Assembly: GCA_024734495.1 (NCBI GenBank)
Contig: JALMQS010000105.1
Location: 502,671-566,670 of the forward strand
Reading direction: 5' to 3'
Source: Forficula auricularia
Taxonomy: Eukaryota; Arthropoda; Insecta; Dermaptera; Forficulidae
Length of the DNA: 64,000 bases
Below, piece after piece: positions 1 to 11,900 of this stretch (its first letter is position 1; each line of letters begins with the position of its first letter). Made by a program: the position numbers and the translations under genes. The notes beneath the pieces are model-generated. The model saw nothing but the letters and a program-made list of their open reading frames with translations, ran no database searches and was not told the origin of the DNA.

Positions 1-662
1 TCCGAATTAATATTTGGAACACGAGAAATAGAATAAATACTCCGTAAAGTAAGTCAATTAACCTAACTCTAGTGCTTCAAAAACTTTGAAACTTGTTTAT
101 TGTTTTTAAGGAAAATTAAAATATATACAGTCTAATCTAAAACATAAACAATTTTAATAAAAAACAAAAAATATATGAAGAAAATCAAACTTGTTTTTTA
201 TCACTGTTAATAATAAAAAGAACTGTCTTAAAGATGGATACTATTAACATACGTTCAGATGGAAGAGAAGGTTTTGAACCAATCCCAAGATGGCGGCTGG
301 AGGGGAAATGCCTGTCCTGACTGGAGACACCCCCACTCCTGCTTTTCTAGCCTAGCTGTTCCTCCTTAGCTCCTTGCACATAAACAAAATGCTTCCAGCG
401 CCTCTACCGGTAATAAATGTAACCATTTTACGATATGATCAAATAAACTTGACCATTTCATGAAGTAGCCTCGCGTTTTGTTGACCATATCGACAAACGA
501 TTTCTTATCATTGATCTGGGTACACTCATGGATGTGGCCAATAGACATTGAAACATTTCATGAAATGTGACCATTTCATGAAATTCCTGAGCATTTCATG
601 AAATGGTCAATTCTACGATGTGGCCATACGACAGATACATACCTTATAGATACTATATACAT
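1..662. other. No gene recognised; short TTTCATGAAA palindromes
   Basis: I see no supportable exon. Between about 546 and 612 the palindrome CATTTCATGAAAT and close variants recur four or five times at intervals of 20-25 bases, sometimes followed by GTGACCA or GGTCAA. The same motif occurs at about 455. This looks like a small satellite-like cluster inside repeat-derived DNA. The function is unknown. Confidence 0.5.
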
Positions 663-1281
663 TAAGGTGACCAACTATACTCATTTACTTTTTGTAATTT
701 TTTTCGAAACTGTACTTTTCGAATCCTGTACCTGAAAGCACTCATTTGTATTTTATTTATCATTTGTATTTCTAAAACATTTTTAGATTATTTTATTTCA
801 ATTTTATTAATTAAAAGAAATTCGAAGAGTAAATTTATTTTTAAATGAAGAAAAATTGAAGAAATGGAACGATGAAAAAATAGAACTTGACAAAAGATGG
901 GTAGAAATCTTTTCGGCATTTTAGAGAAGAACATATCCCACATGAAAATTTAAAAGTTTAATAGAAATTTCCTTATGTTGTCCAGGCACTAATGCTGCTG
1001 TTGAAAGAGTATTTTTACTAGGGAATGATTATTGGAGCAGTGAGAAGTCGCAACTTTCTGTAAAAACACTATCTGCCGTCTTAACAGTCAAATTTAATAT
1101 GCAATGAAAGTTGTTCGGATGTGGCTACATTATTAGACGAACATCCTCATTTAGCAAAAAATCCACTCCGAAGAAAAATATGTTTTTAAAAGAAAATAAA
1201 GTTTTTATCGTTTTTCTTCTTTTTTTCATATCTATGAAATACTTGCAAAGGCCTTTTGAACAAAAGAAGTTGGTCACCTTA
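663..1281 (+). mobile_element. hAT transposon relic with terminal inverted repeats
   Basis: The interval is bounded by the inverted termini TAAGGTGACCAAC (663) and GTTGGTCACCTTA (ends 1281). The flanks ATATACAT and ATACAT could be a hAT-type 8-bp target duplication that has lost two bases. Inside, about 845-1105 on the plus strand encodes, with stops, the C-terminal dimerisation region of a hAT transposase; the piece PGTNAAVERVF is followed by a run ending TVKFN. Only the last part of a transposase remains, so this is an internally deleted, dead copy. Confidence 0.7.
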
Positions 1282-1663
1282 ATACATACAAACATTCAGG
1301 TGAAGCTAATATAAAGCGTGTAAAAATGAACCTAATTCAGCTGTTAAATAATCTCTCAAGCTTAGTGTTAGTATCTCGTATATAGGTACAAGGCATGTGT
1401 CTATCAGAGGAGCAATTAAGAAGTTTTCTGATGGATATGGTCAGAGGGAGAGAGAAAGAGCCCTGTTGCCTCCGCAATCCCGACGTGCACCTGAGACATT
1501 CAACTTCGATAGAAAAAATGGTTCCAATTTTTCTTTTCTCCTTTTTCATTCACGCCAACATATTTTTTCCAAACAATAAGACGAGCAAAATCAAACATTT
1601 TTTACTTAGTAGAAAATGAGAGTTGAAATTTGACCTCATAAATTTTAGCTACGAGTCGCCACT
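1282..1663. other. Unassigned repeat-like stretch, no gene
   Basis: There are short overlapping open frames on both strands, but no recognisable protein and no consistent splice signals. The stretch around 1395-1500 is more GC-rich than its surroundings and may be part of an old dispersed repeat. I see nothing else. Confidence 0.4.
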
Positions 1664-1995
1664 GATGATTATAATATTTTTTTTATTTTTATTATAAGAT
1701 ATCTTCAAATTACAATGATATTTTTTAAACTATTTCTTGCAGCAAGGGGTATTCATTTTTCTGTCCTGATATTACAACAAATTCCTATGAAATGAAACTG
1801 GTTCATAAAAATATTGACAAGAATAAGTGTGGGTAAGTATTTTGAATTAAATAACTTTTTAATAATTATTATTAATTTTGTTATTTAAACATTTTAGGAG
1901 CATATCTCTAGTTGCTGAAGAACCAGAGGATATGTGGCATGTTTATAATCTCATTAGCAAAGGTGATCATCTTAAAGCACCAACCAATAGGTAAT

Positions 1996-2304
1996 ATTTT
2001 TTTTTGTTACGTAGAATGGTGTAGGTTCTTGATGAAACATATTAAATAAAGTAAAGAAATTTTTTTTGAACTTTTAAAAAAAATTTAAATATAAAATACT
2101 ATGTAGGTTTCACATAAATAAAAAGATCAGATGCTTGTTTAGCACGATTCTATTATATTTCGAGGTGTAAGCCTATCTTCAGGAGTTCACAGTGTCCTTT
2201 GAGTCGTGCTAAACAAGCATCTGATCTTTTATTTATGTGAAAACCAACCTAGTATTTTATATTTAAAAAAAATTTTTAAAAAGTTCCTAAAAATTTTTTC
2301 TTTA
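1996..2304. mobile_element. Foldback element F1 in pelota pseudogene intron 2
   Basis: This insertion is absent from the intact pelota copy at 14069. It is flanked by CAATAGGTAAT (1985-1995) and CAATAGGTTAT (2305-2315), a duplication of about 11 bp that includes the exon 2 donor site. The 5' part (2018-2040) has the family signature GGTGTAGGTT...TGAAACAT. It is followed by a long imperfect hairpin: the arm from about 2105 (GGTTTCACATAAATAAAA) pairs with an arm ending about 2250. The loop holds, on the minus strand, CTCCTGAAGATAGG...CCTCGAAAT, a hammerhead-core-like motif shared with element F2. Confidence 0.75.
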
Positions 2305-2619
2305 CAATAGGTTATAAAACAATTTTTTTTTAATTTACAAAGAATCAAATAGTGCGTCTTCTCTACAATAATGATTTTTACTCCATCAAGCAATCTAGAT
2401 ATTTTTACTTAGATATTCTCATCAGAATGAACACATGATACGACCCCTAATTCTGAACTCGTTTTCAAGTGTTTGCGAAGTCATTCCATAGATTAATATA
2501 ACTCATTTTTCAATATATATGATTGTTTAACAATTAATATGTACCTACAATGATTTTTTTTTGTTATTTATTCTTAATTACTATATCCCAACCATTGTAA
2601 TTAAAAATTGCGCTTCTGA

Positions 2620-2990
2620 ACTTGCTGCTATTCTTTCAAAAAACTCTCATACTTCTGGCATATTCCGGAGGGCTGGAAAATAGCAAGAATTCAACCAATC
2701 AAAAAAAAAAAAAATGATTCTTTAAATGTAGCCAATACTGTCCAATCGCTATCACTTCGGTTCTTTCAAAAAATCATGAAAAAAGTCATTAACGACCAAG
2801 TTCTTCGGCATTTAGAATCTAATACATTAATCCATGATAGACAATACGCAATATTCTAGCATATATAACTCATAAACTCACGTATGAAATAAAACGCTAG
2901 AAAATGATAAAGAGACTCGAGATAGGCATAGACATTTCAAAGGCCTTCGATCAGATCTGGCACAAAAATCTTCTTACCTCATTACAAAAT
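2620..2990 (+). mobile_element. LINE reverse transcriptase fragment
   Basis: Translated with frameshifts, about 2660-2990 gives pieces of a jockey/CR1-like reverse transcriptase: WKIARIQPIK, then KVINDQVLRHLES, then IDISKAFDQIWHKNLL. The last contains the catalytic motif A aspartates of the RT palm. The same fragment is present in the intact pelota copy, split at 17500-17600 and 19612-19695 by later insertions. The LINE therefore inserted before the duplication. It is dead. Confidence 0.8.
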
Positions 2991-3560
2991 AAGTGATTAT
3001 CCATTTTATATTTTCAAAAATATAATATTTCTATCAATTTTAGGAAAGTCCAAAATGAATCTGCAAATGGATCTTCTTATATCAAGCAGTCGCGTTCGTA
3101 CAGTTCTCAAGATTTCTGTGGAAAATATTGATTTTGATACCTGTGCATGTATGCTTAGAGTGAAGGGAAGAAACTGCGAAGAAAATCAATATGTAAAAGT
3201 AAGAATCATACATTAATTAATATTTTGAAACGTCACAAGTCAAAATTTTCATTTTTGAATAAAATACAAATATAAATTCCATTTATTTGATAGTTTTATC
3301 TTGATAGGTGAGTTTGGTATAGAAATTATTAAAATTAAACTAATGGGTTCTTGATAAAATATGTTTATGTATTTTTTATTATTTGAACTTTTGCGAAGCT
3401 TTTCAAGTATCGTTGTTTTTTAAAAGATAGCGAGTTCTTTTTTCTTTTATCCCATTTTTCTTTTCTTCTTTTTTTTTTTTTTACCTTGATACTGCTGAGT
3501 CCATATAGCCAGATCTTTTCTAATATTATGTTATCATGGATTAGTAGAGTTAGTTTAGGA

Positions 3561-3699
3561 CGAGGGGTGAACCGAGATTGGAATTAGGTGTACACCGTCT
3601 TTGGAATTACTTTGAATTCATTAGATAATCTATTGTCTTCTACTTGGAAATGGAAGTGGAAGTAGGTGTACACGATTTTAGGTCGCGGTTCACCCCTCG
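3561..3699. mobile_element. MITE, CGAGGGG family, copy 1 (139 bp)
   Basis: Terminal inverted repeats CGAGGGGTGAACCG and CGGTTCACCCCTCG are bounded by a perfect 8-bp duplication GTTTAGGA (3553-3560 and 3700-3707). The empty site GTTAGTTTAGGAGCTTG is present in the intact pelota intron near 20510. Subterminal GGTGTACACC palindromes occur on both sides. Two more copies lie at 14256 and 56240. The 8-bp duplication fits hAT- or P-like transposases; the terminal bases CG do not decide between them. Confidence 0.85.
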
Positions 3700-4209
3700 G
3701 TTTAGGAGCTTGATTTCAATGGTCAAATTTTTATTCTGCAGCGAACTAGGCCTGAACTTAAACTTGGCTTTCCTGGTTCAACAAAATTATTAAGAAAAGT
3801 GATAATGAGCAAGAGGGTTGAGTTTTTCCTTTTCGAATTGTGACGTCTTTCTAAATAAACATTTATTTGGATTATGCCTATGCCTCATTTTTTTTTAATT
3901 AATTAAATTGTATTTTAATAGCTTGGTGCTTATCATACTCTGGATTTAGAATTGAACTTAAATTTACATTGTCGAAGAATGAATGGGATTCTGTATTTTA
4001 TAAAAGACTTAAAACTGCCTGCGATCCTACTAAGGTAATCAATAATTTTTATAGAATTTTTTTATTTATTATAATATATATTATTTACTAAGTCCACACC
4101 ATGAAAAATAAATTTCGCTTTATTTTCATTTTTGAAAATATAATGTTAAATAATATTTATATTTATTAAGCTAGAACTTTTTAATTAACTTGCATTTTCA
4201 TGAATAATT

Positions 4210-4900
4210 TACTTTTGTTTTATCTTATAAAATCTATATACATATATATATTAAGATTTTGTCTGTACATTGGTCCAAATCACGCCAAAGTTGGTTGACG
4301 AGTTCCAAGCAAAGTTATGAAAGAAAACCCCCTCAACAAAATTCCTGTAGATGTATCCCTCCCATAGCAGATCCATGTGGGTTCCCCGCAAATTTTGCTC
4401 TCGTTGATTCACGTAAAAACCGCTGAAGAGATTATTATGAAATTTCTTATTTGGATCGATATCTTCTAACTGAAAATCTTTGTTATATAACGTTTTGATA
4501 TTTTGACCTCAAAAGGGGGTTAGGTGGGCGCAACAATGGAAATTATAAAATAATTGATAAAACTCTACGGTAAATTTTGTTATGTGCAAAGTTGTAGGGG
4601 ATGTGATTTCTGACAACTTTTGTTTATAAAAATTTCCAAATCCTCCCTATGGGTAGGGTCAAAAAATGAAAATCCTTGCCCTTGGAGCAAACTCAACCAA
4701 ATTTTGTGGCTACAATCCGTGGGCCACTAGAAGGATATAAATGCAAAAACCACCCATCCAAAATGGGGGGGGGGTCAAAAATGAAAATTCTAGTTCCTTT
4801 AGCCAAATTCAACCAAATTTTATATACTTAATCTGTGGGCCACTAGAAGGCTAAAAATGCAAAAACTAACCCCCAATACATAATACTTTACAATGTATTA
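4210..4900. repeat. Dispersed repeat with AT-microsatellite end
   Basis: After a short TATATA run, the sequence reads AAGATTTTGTCTGTACATTGG and continues through AACAAAATTCCTGTAG and TCACGTAAAAACCG. The same blocks occur in reverse orientation at 32010-32385. The second half (4570-4880) has internal units with AAAAATGAAAATCCT, GTGGGCCACTAGAAGG and G-runs. I could not classify the family. Confidence 0.6.
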
Positions 4901-4904
4901 AAAA

Positions 4905-5705
4905 CTTTCCTTATAAATTTTATGGGTTGGCGGGGGTCGAAGGTATCTGTGGATACAGGTCTTAAACAGCTGAAGGTTATAAGTTGCGGGAAAGATGGTG
5001 GCAGGGAGCGAGTTTCAATCACTGGAGGTCATAGGGATAAAAGAGTTGGCGAAAGCGCTTGTTCGACTTTATCCAATTTGACAGCGAAGGGGTGCTGACC
5101 GTTCGAAAACCCCGTGTTTCTTGTAAAGAGGGCTTTAGGGGGGGATAATTGATTTCAGCTCGACTGAACAGACACCGTGATAGTATCTGTAGTACAGGGA
5201 AAAGGGCAGAAACGGTTCTTCGGTGAGCCAGGGAGCGAGTGAGTTGGTTAGAGCGGGTCTCCTATTAGTTTAATGTTTCACTAAATCGCATCCAGTGTAG
5301 CAAGAGAATGCTTGGAGGCACTCCTCCACAGATGAGAGCTATATTCGAGACAGGGGCGAATTTGAGCCTTATCCAGTATAAGAAGTTGACTGGAGGTATA
5401 ACAGCGTCTAGATCTAAATAGGAGACCATGCTTGCGCGCTGCAGCTTTAGCAGTGGTTGGAGATATGGTCATTCCATGAAAGGTCAGACCCCAGAGTTAC
5501 GCCTAGCATTGAAATTTTATCCTGAATTCTAGTGAGTTTGAGTCGAATGATATGTTTGGGAGTGTTTCTGTCGACGCGCTCAGAAATATGGCAACACTGA
5601 GTTTTCACTGCATTGAAGTTAACTAAGTTTTGGCTTAGTTCTTTTGAAATGGCGAGGGTCTTAAATACAATAGAAAAAGGATGAGGTGAGATTCCCAAGG
5701 GTATT
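4905..5705 (-). mobile_element. CR1/jockey-like LINE 3' fragment
   Basis: On the minus strand this encodes the C-terminal end of a non-LTR reverse transcriptase: [20 protein letters not shown] in the upstream part, then [15 protein letters not shown] and [10 protein letters not shown], then the frameshifted C-terminus and 3' region. It is the same family as 29238-30026 and 62424-63400. The junction at about 5630-5705 is shared with the other pelota copy at 21596-21705, where the rest has been deleted. Confidence 0.85.
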
Positions 5706-6228
5706 TTTAAGAAAAATGATTTTAAATTACATATTTTTGATCTATATATATAATCAAAAGCTTGGCTGAAACTTTTTTTATTTTTTCTACCCTATTAAAA
5801 GACGGTTTTCAGAATTTTTTTTTAAAAAATTTCACCCAACCCAAAAGAAGTTAGGAATTTTTGAAAAAATAGCTTTTACTTTATTTTAAATAACCATAAC
5901 TTTTTCAAAAATTTAGTTATCATGACGTTTTTTTTTTAAATTTTTTTTTGCTAGTTTAGATCTTTTATTGTTTGGCAAGCTATGTTGGTTAACCTGAATT
6001 TTTTTCGTTTTTCCTGAATTTTCCAATTTTCCGGGCAACTTTTCCAATTTTTTTTACTTATTAACCTGAATTGGATCATTACGAACATTTAAACAAAAAT
6101 TAGCCAAATCGGTCCAGGCATTTGAGAGATCTGCGCTTACGAAGAAACAGAAATTCATTTTTATTATATAGAATATTAAAATTGTAACACAGATTAATTT
6201 CCAACTTGCCTCAATGGCAAAGTTCTAT

Positions 6229-6424
6229 ATTCTTATACCTGTGGCGTTTCAAGTAGAAAGCAGCATATTCCTATAGGCCCTTTAATTCCAATGCAAGAAA
6301 CAACTAAATATAAACCAATATCAAATGAGATCTCGCAATTCAAGCAACATTCTAGTGCAGGAATTAGAACTTTGCGGCCTCCTATGTTCTTTGATGTGTC
6401 CTGCCAATTAATCGAGTAATAATC
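6229..6424 (-). other. Antisense open frame in pelota intron 4 (unrecognised)
   Basis: On the minus strand an open frame of about 60 codons (pieces IGGRKVLIPALECCLNCE and GLYLVVSCIGIKGPIGIC) ends at a good donor-like CAG/GTATAAG. The matching region of the other copy (about 22190-22410) keeps the same frame, with one conservative change (KV to KF) and a synonymous one. I do not recognise the protein. It could be an exon of a nested antisense gene, or simply unspoiled intron sequence, because the surrounding intron is also well conserved between the copies. Confidence 0.3.
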
Positions 6425-8370
6425 TAAATATATATACTTAATAATTAAAAACACATAATACTTTAGAATTTATTAAAATTACATTATAAGAGCCGTTCAT
6501 TATATTGTTTTATCTAGTGTCTACTAAACAAAGACACCATACGAAAGCTATAAGATTGGTATATGCAGCTCAATTGAAAATTTTACTGTATTTCACATCT
6601 TAAAAAGGTACAGACTCCTGTTTTATAATGTTGTTTGAATTTCTAATTTGTATAAGCCAAAATATTGTCCAAAGAGGTTTAACTCTCTTTAACTTAAGTT
6701 TGATACCCGTACCACCTAAGGATATATTGCAATGCTAAATATATGTAGACCAAAAGCCCTAAAATCATCAAACTGATCTCCATAGTTTTTACTTATCCTA
6801 TTAACAAGTTGATGATTTGAAGGGCTTCTTGCTTAGATCGCTCATCGTGTAAATTAACATTTTACTAAATTTGTCCCCATTTATGGAGCTTTTTTCAAGA
6901 GTTTATAATTGAAGTAGGGACCATTTAAGCTAAACTATTTCCTTAATTAAATAATATGATCATAAATGTTTTTTTTTAGAGTGCTGATGTTAGCGTTTTG
7001 TAGTAATGCAAGAAGGGTTAGCTAATATATGCCTAATTAATTCAAGTATGACCTTGGTCAGGGCAAAAATTGATATGGTTATTCCAAGAAAACGTAAAAG
7101 GAAACATACAACAGCATGAAAAAGTACTTTTTATTTTTAAATAGATTCAAATTAATAAAAAAAATAAATAAACATTGATTTAATTATTTTCTTTGTAGGA
7201 ATGGCAAAATATTTTGAAAATGTAATGCAAGCAATCTTAAGACATGTAAATTGGATATAGTAAAATGTGTTCTTATTGCTAGTCCAGGATTTGTCAGGGA
7301 CCAGTTTTATGATTATATGTTTAATCAAGCTGTCAAATCAGATAAAGTATTAATTGAAAATAAGAGTAAATTTATGTTAATTCATTCTTCCAGTGGATTT
7401 AGTATTCTCTAAAAGGTAGTATAATTTAAATTTTGTTTTATTATGATGAATGAATAATAATTTGTTTCTGCTATAGAGGTATTGACTGACCCTGCTGTTA
7501 TTGGTAAAATGGCAGATACAAAAGCTTCTGGAGAAGTTAAAGCCATGGATTCATTTTATACCATGCTTCAAATGGAACCTGCAAAAGCATTTTATGGCCT
7601 AAAGCATATAGAGTGTGCCAATGAAGCTCAAGCTATCGAAACTCTCCTTATTTCAGATAATTTATTTTCTGGTTTGTTAATTTTTTTTTCTATTAAAACC
7701 CTGATATTTAATTTCACAAAAAATAAGGCTTATGTTTATGTTTATCCATTTAAAATTTCGAATTCAAGATGTCAAATTAAGAAAAACATATGTTTCTTTA
7801 GTTGATAGTGTCAAAGAAAATGGTGGAGAAGTTAAAATATTTTCAAGCATGCATATTTCAGGAGAACGTAAGTTTTTTTAATTAGTATTTAAAGTGTCTG
7901 ATGGAGCGCTATGAATATTTCAGTGCCATCAAATCGCTGATACTTCTGTTTATTATTAATACGAGAACTATTTGCGTGTTTTGGAAGATTAACCTTCCGA
8001 TACACCTCAAACAGTTCTAAATTCTCCACCTTAGTTAATTAATCGATAACTAATTATTATTTTTTTAGAATTAGATCAATTAACTGGCATTTGTGCAATT
8101 TTACGATATCCAATGCCTGAATTAGAGGATAGTGAAGATGAAAGTGATGCAGAAGAAATTTAACTAAATGAATTTTAAAGATGGAAATTATTTACTTTTA
8201 TACCTATTTTAAATAAATACGAAAATAAATTTTTACAACTCATAATGTAATTTTTTTTTTTGAATTTTACATTATTATTAGTACATATTATATAGATGTT
8301 TCAATAATAATTTATAACAATAATAAAATGTCTGGTTTATTATTAAAATTTAATGATGTTTTATATTTTA

Positions 8371-8437
8371 ATCATCAATTGTTGAATTATCAGATTTTGT
8401 TTCAATTTTCTGAGTTTCATATCGTTTTTCCTCTTTT
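8371..8437 (-). pseudogene. Pes1: Truncated pescadillo 3' end in duplication copy 1
   Basis: The minus strand matches the last coding bases of pescadillo at about 25087-25165 (the antisense of AATTGTTGAATTATCAGATT and the following lysine-rich codons), with small indels. Homology stops near 8437. This marks the distal breakpoint of the duplication. The fragment holds roughly the last 20 codons of a gene of nearly 600 and cannot function. Confidence 0.8.
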
Positions 8438-9429
8438 TTCACGATGAATATGAATCCTGTGTAGGTAGGATTGGACTGAAAACCCAGATCCTGAAATAGT
8501 TTCTAAGTAAGTATATTTTGAATATTGTTTTGAGTTAAACATTTTAGAATAAATATAAATAATAATATAGTGGAAAGTAAATAGTGTATTGACCCGAATC
8601 AAGGTAGCCAACCACAGAGAAAATCGGGAATAAACCAGGAATTCCAACAACCGGGAAAAACTTGGGAATTTCGATATATAACCGGGAAAATCGATTTTTT
8701 TTTTAATTTTAATGACTCATCTTGTGTGTATGCCATAGTTCGCTCAGGGCCGCAGGAACCTGAGGTGCCTTGGGTGCACAGCACAGAGGAGGCACGTCGG
8801 GAGGGGCGGCAAATTTTCTGCATATGCTAAAAAAATATTACTATTACTTGCCATCTTCAGCGGCGAGACATGTCAGTTACTGAGTCTTCTGGCTAACAAG
8901 TCACCCATCTAAGAAATGGCTAGGGAGTTTTCCTAAGGGGAGGCGACCAGCTGATTAGCCACCACAAGGTTTCAATTCTTAGTAATCCAATTAGAGATCA
9001 ACTAACTTTTTAGTAGAATTGACAAATTTTGGAAGTAACGAATCAATTTAATGAGAAATACATAAGTGGTGGCTCGTAATAATGGAGATTTGATTTTTCT
9101 AGGGGGGGCCAATGAGTTCTGTAGAGGGGCACTTTCCCCCCTAACTACGACCATGCGTTTAGGCTGGTTTCACAATTAGCTCTATATATCTAAAGTAAAT
9201 GATTTCACTTATCTGTTTAGAACTTGTAAAAGTACTGTTCGAGTGAGGCCTGGCTACCACGACTTGATCCAAGACTGCAGCCAGTTGTCTTTTTCTCTTA
9301 TCAAGAGATTTTTAAATCATTATTGTATAAAATAAACCACAATCTATTTTCGATAATACTTTGAAACGTTGTGGTGCTCGATGAAAATCTAACTTGTTAT
9401 ATAATTTTTATTTATTTCGTTCTAAAAAA
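8438..9429. other. Intergenic, repeat-derived, no gene
   Basis: No exon is supportable. About 8595-8700 has repeated ACCGGGAAAA and GGGAATTT phrases typical of a degenerate dispersed repeat. About 8740-8820 and 9060-9160 are GC-richer islands (GGCGGCAAATTTTCTGC and a GGGGGGGCC run) that also look like repeat fragments. Confidence 0.5.
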
Positions 9430-9775
9430 TATTACATTTAAATGCAGAATTCAATGTTAAACAATAAAATAGTAGGTAAAAATAAACTGCAACAGATCGT
9501 TGCTAGACTTAATCCAAAGTCATTTGAAATAATAATAATATGTTTATTTTCTTATTAGTAATGAGATATGACTAGCTATTTGAAGTCCATATTGAAATAA
9601 AATAAAAAATAACGATCGATTCTCTTCTAATACTAAATCACTTTTTGGCCTCTGGACAAGTCCCTATGTAATTTTTGGCAAAACCGTCACGTACTAAAAT
9701 TCAACCTGATTGAATTTTGCCAATTTGCGACTTTGTTTGAGACCATAGGTTCCGTAGTCTTTACCTGAGGAAGTA
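9430..9775. repeat. Dispersed repeat; inverted relative copy at 43330-44650
   Basis: Blocks here recur in reverse complement in SMPD4 intron 7. GGCAAAACCGT with the neighbouring TCAACCTGA (9670-9710) matches 43385-43430. ATAGGTTCCGTAG (9745) matches 43335-43350 in antisense. AACGATCGATTCTC (9612) resembles 44325, and AACTGCAACAGATCGTTGC (9485) matches about 44620-44640. The element is not classified. Confidence 0.6.
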
Positions 9776-9940
9776 AAAAAACAAAATAACATTAATAAAA
9801 TGGAAGTGAGGCAGCAAATCGAGAAAACTCGAATGTTTATATTTGTAATCATTACCTTTTCTATTCTCTACCTATTTAAAGCTTATGTAAAAATTATCTT
9901 TTCCTACATGCTTGATGGCTTCCATGCCATAAGCTCCCCC

Positions 9941-10175
9941 AAAGTTTACCAACCTTGTTCATTCCACGGCCCCCTAAATCTTGAAAAAATAATCCCAAAA
10001 AAACAACATATTTTAGTCGTCAAAATTTTTATTTCACAAGTTTATATTTTATCACAAATAGTAACTTACAAACAAGTTTTAAAAATAAAATAAGAAAAAC
10101 TATACAGAGGATAAAACCTACAAAACTTTCGCGGACCCCTGCGATAAACCCGCGGATTCCAGGTTGGGAAGCACT
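9941..10175. mobile_element. Degenerate hAT-like MITE
   Basis: The right end GGTTGGGAAGCACTG (10161-10175) is a variant of the hAT terminus seen perfectly at 14920-14934. The body has the matching CACGGCCCCCTAAATC and CGCGGACCCC stretches. The left end, near ACCAACCTTGTTC, is poorly preserved and I could not find a target duplication. Confidence 0.45.
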
Positions 10176-10329
10176 GCTCTGGAGCATTCCATCAACGACT
10201 GGACTCGCCTAGTTCTTACGCAGCTTTCAATCTTCTGCGCGAGATATGTTGTCAATACAGGCGCACCAACAGGTGCAAAAAAATTAAATTATTTAAAAGC
10301 TCAAATGAAAAAATAATTTATTTCAGATA

Positions 10330-11900
10330 AGAGCTACAATATATTCAATTATTTTTTCACTCGTGATTGTAAAAATTTTAATATAAGAAAATAGCATTTC
10401 AATTAAGATTTTTGTAGTTGAAAAATGAAATGTTATGAAAACATTCAGTTTCTTCGCTGGGGCAGGGAGTCGTGTAGAAATAGCAAAAGGGTTTAATTTT
10501 TCCCCATCACATTTTCAATTAAATCTATTGAAATTTCATATCTCTGAAATATTTTCTTTTATCTTTTATATCATATGGTTTTTATTAGAATATTTGCATT
10601 TTAAAGGGTAGTTTATTTGAAGTCTAATTTAAATAAACGCTAATTACTACTTTGAAATAATTTTTTAAAAAATATGAAATTAATAAATATTATAAAAACA
10701 TCGATTATTAATAATTATATTCAATTTTGAACGTAATTTATTGATTAGTTTTTAAGAATATGGCAAAAAGCTAGAAAACAGTAACAAATGACTCCCTGAT
10801 GCCGGTTGATTTGCGACCCAGCCTCTCGATATAACAGTACAAAAGAAGTGAGAAAAAATCCATCTTATTTTATCGATTTAATATATTTGAGGTTCACAGT
10901 AATTCACCTAATATAAGAAAATAGCATTTTCATCAAGAATTTTTAGTTTAAAAGAAATTGTATGAAAAAAATTCAATTTTTTTCGGGAAGATCAATTCAG
11001 AAATGGCAAAATGTTTTATTTTTTTTTCTCCTTAAATATTTATTCAAATTTTGAAATTTCATATCTATATGTTATTTTCATTTATCTTTTATATCAAATA
11101 ATTATTAATAAGAAATTTGCATTTTAAAAGGTAGTTTATTTGAAGTTCAATCTGAAAAAACGCTAATAACTCGGCTGGAATTTTTAAAAAATTTGTAAAT
11201 TAATAGATATTATAAAATCGTTTATTAATCATTTACTTCAATTTTGAACGAAATCGCTTCAGTAGTTTTTGAGAAAATGATCAAAAACTATCTGAGCGTC
11301 TCAAAAACGATGCTTTTTGAAAGCACGAGACGCTTTTGAAAAGTTGAAAAAGTCATATGAAACGAAAAATTGACTTGTGACATGGAGGTGGATTTTCGAG
11401 TGCGCTCTAAAACAGCCTTTCATAGACGGTTTTCTGGGTTTTTGATGATTTTCTCAGCATTGAAGCGATTTCGTTCAAAATTGAACTAAATGATTAATAA
11501 TTAATTGTTTTATAATATCTATTAATTGCATATTTCTAAAAAATTTATCGGAGTTATTAGCGATTTTTCAAATTGACCTCAAATAACTACCCTTTAAAAT
11601 TCAAATTTCTTAATAGTAATTATTTCATATAAAAGGTAAATGAACCTAACACACAGATGTGAAATTTCAATAGATTTAAATAAATATCTAATGAGAAAAA
11701 ATAAAACTTTTTGCCATTTCTAGTTGATTCGCTCCCGGAGAGAAGAAATTTAATATTTTCATAAAATTTCTTTTAAACTTCGAAATGCTTAACCAAAATA
11801 CTATTTTCTTATTTTAGACAGATACTGTGAACCTCCAAAATAGATTAAATCAATAAAATAAGATTGAATTCTTTCTCATTTATAATACTTTTCGAGAGGT
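10330..11900. repeat. About 1.1 kb foldback with a partial third copy
   Basis: Sequence from about 10826 to 11330 is repeated in reverse complement from about 11345 to 11900. Examples are GAGGTTCACAGTA at 10890 against TACTGTGAACCTC at 11825, and TCAATTTTGAACGAAATCGC at 11239 against GCGATTTCGTTCAAAATTGA at 11464. The centre is a smaller hairpin, GAGCGTCTCAAAA...AGACGCTTTTGAAAAG, at about 11293-11345. A diverged direct copy of the left arm lies just before it (10330-10750). No coding capacity was seen. Confidence 0.75.

Larger units (their letters stand above)
1792..8163 (+). pseudogene. pelo: pelota pseudogene (broken duplicate)
   Basis: All nine coding exons of pelota are present in order: 1792-1832, 1898-1990, 3044-3198, 3922-4034, 6980-7123, about 7199-7416, 7477-7671, about 7761-7867 and 8069-8163. 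They cannot be joined into an open frame. Exon 3 has a 4-base insertion near 3080 that leads to a stop. Exon 4 is one base short. Exon 5 has GTTAGCGTTTTGTAG where the intact copy has GTTGCTGCTGTAG, giving a stop, plus an extra A in the AAACGTAAAAGG run. Exon 6 has lost two bases before GATATAG. The acceptor of exon 8 reads ATTTCG instead of ATTTCAG. The copy also lacks the non-coding first exon. A low-quality haplotype copy in the assembly remains possible. Confidence 0.9.
1664..8437 (+). repeat. Segmental duplication, copy 1 (pelota plus pescadillo tail)
   Basis: This block aligns exon by exon and through most intron sequence with 13742-25165. It begins inside the 5' UTR intron of pelota, so the non-coding first exon and the promoter were not copied. 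It ends inside the last exon of pescadillo. Near-identical intron stretches include 5700-7130 against 21680-23090. Each copy carries private insertions that are absent from the other, so the insertions postdate the duplication. Copy 1 carries many small indels in its exons and copy 2 does not. Confidence 0.9.

Noticed and set aside
7482..7805. A 107-codon open frame with pelota sequence in copy 1 as a separate gene
   Set aside because: It is exon 7 of the pelota pseudogene read through into its intron; the true exon stops at the donor at about 7671.
1664..8437. Copy 1 pelota as a second functional paralogue
   Set aside because: Frameshifts or stops occur in at least four exons, one acceptor is lost and the first exon is absent; sequencing error is unlikely to explain all of these, though a bad haplotype copy is not excluded.
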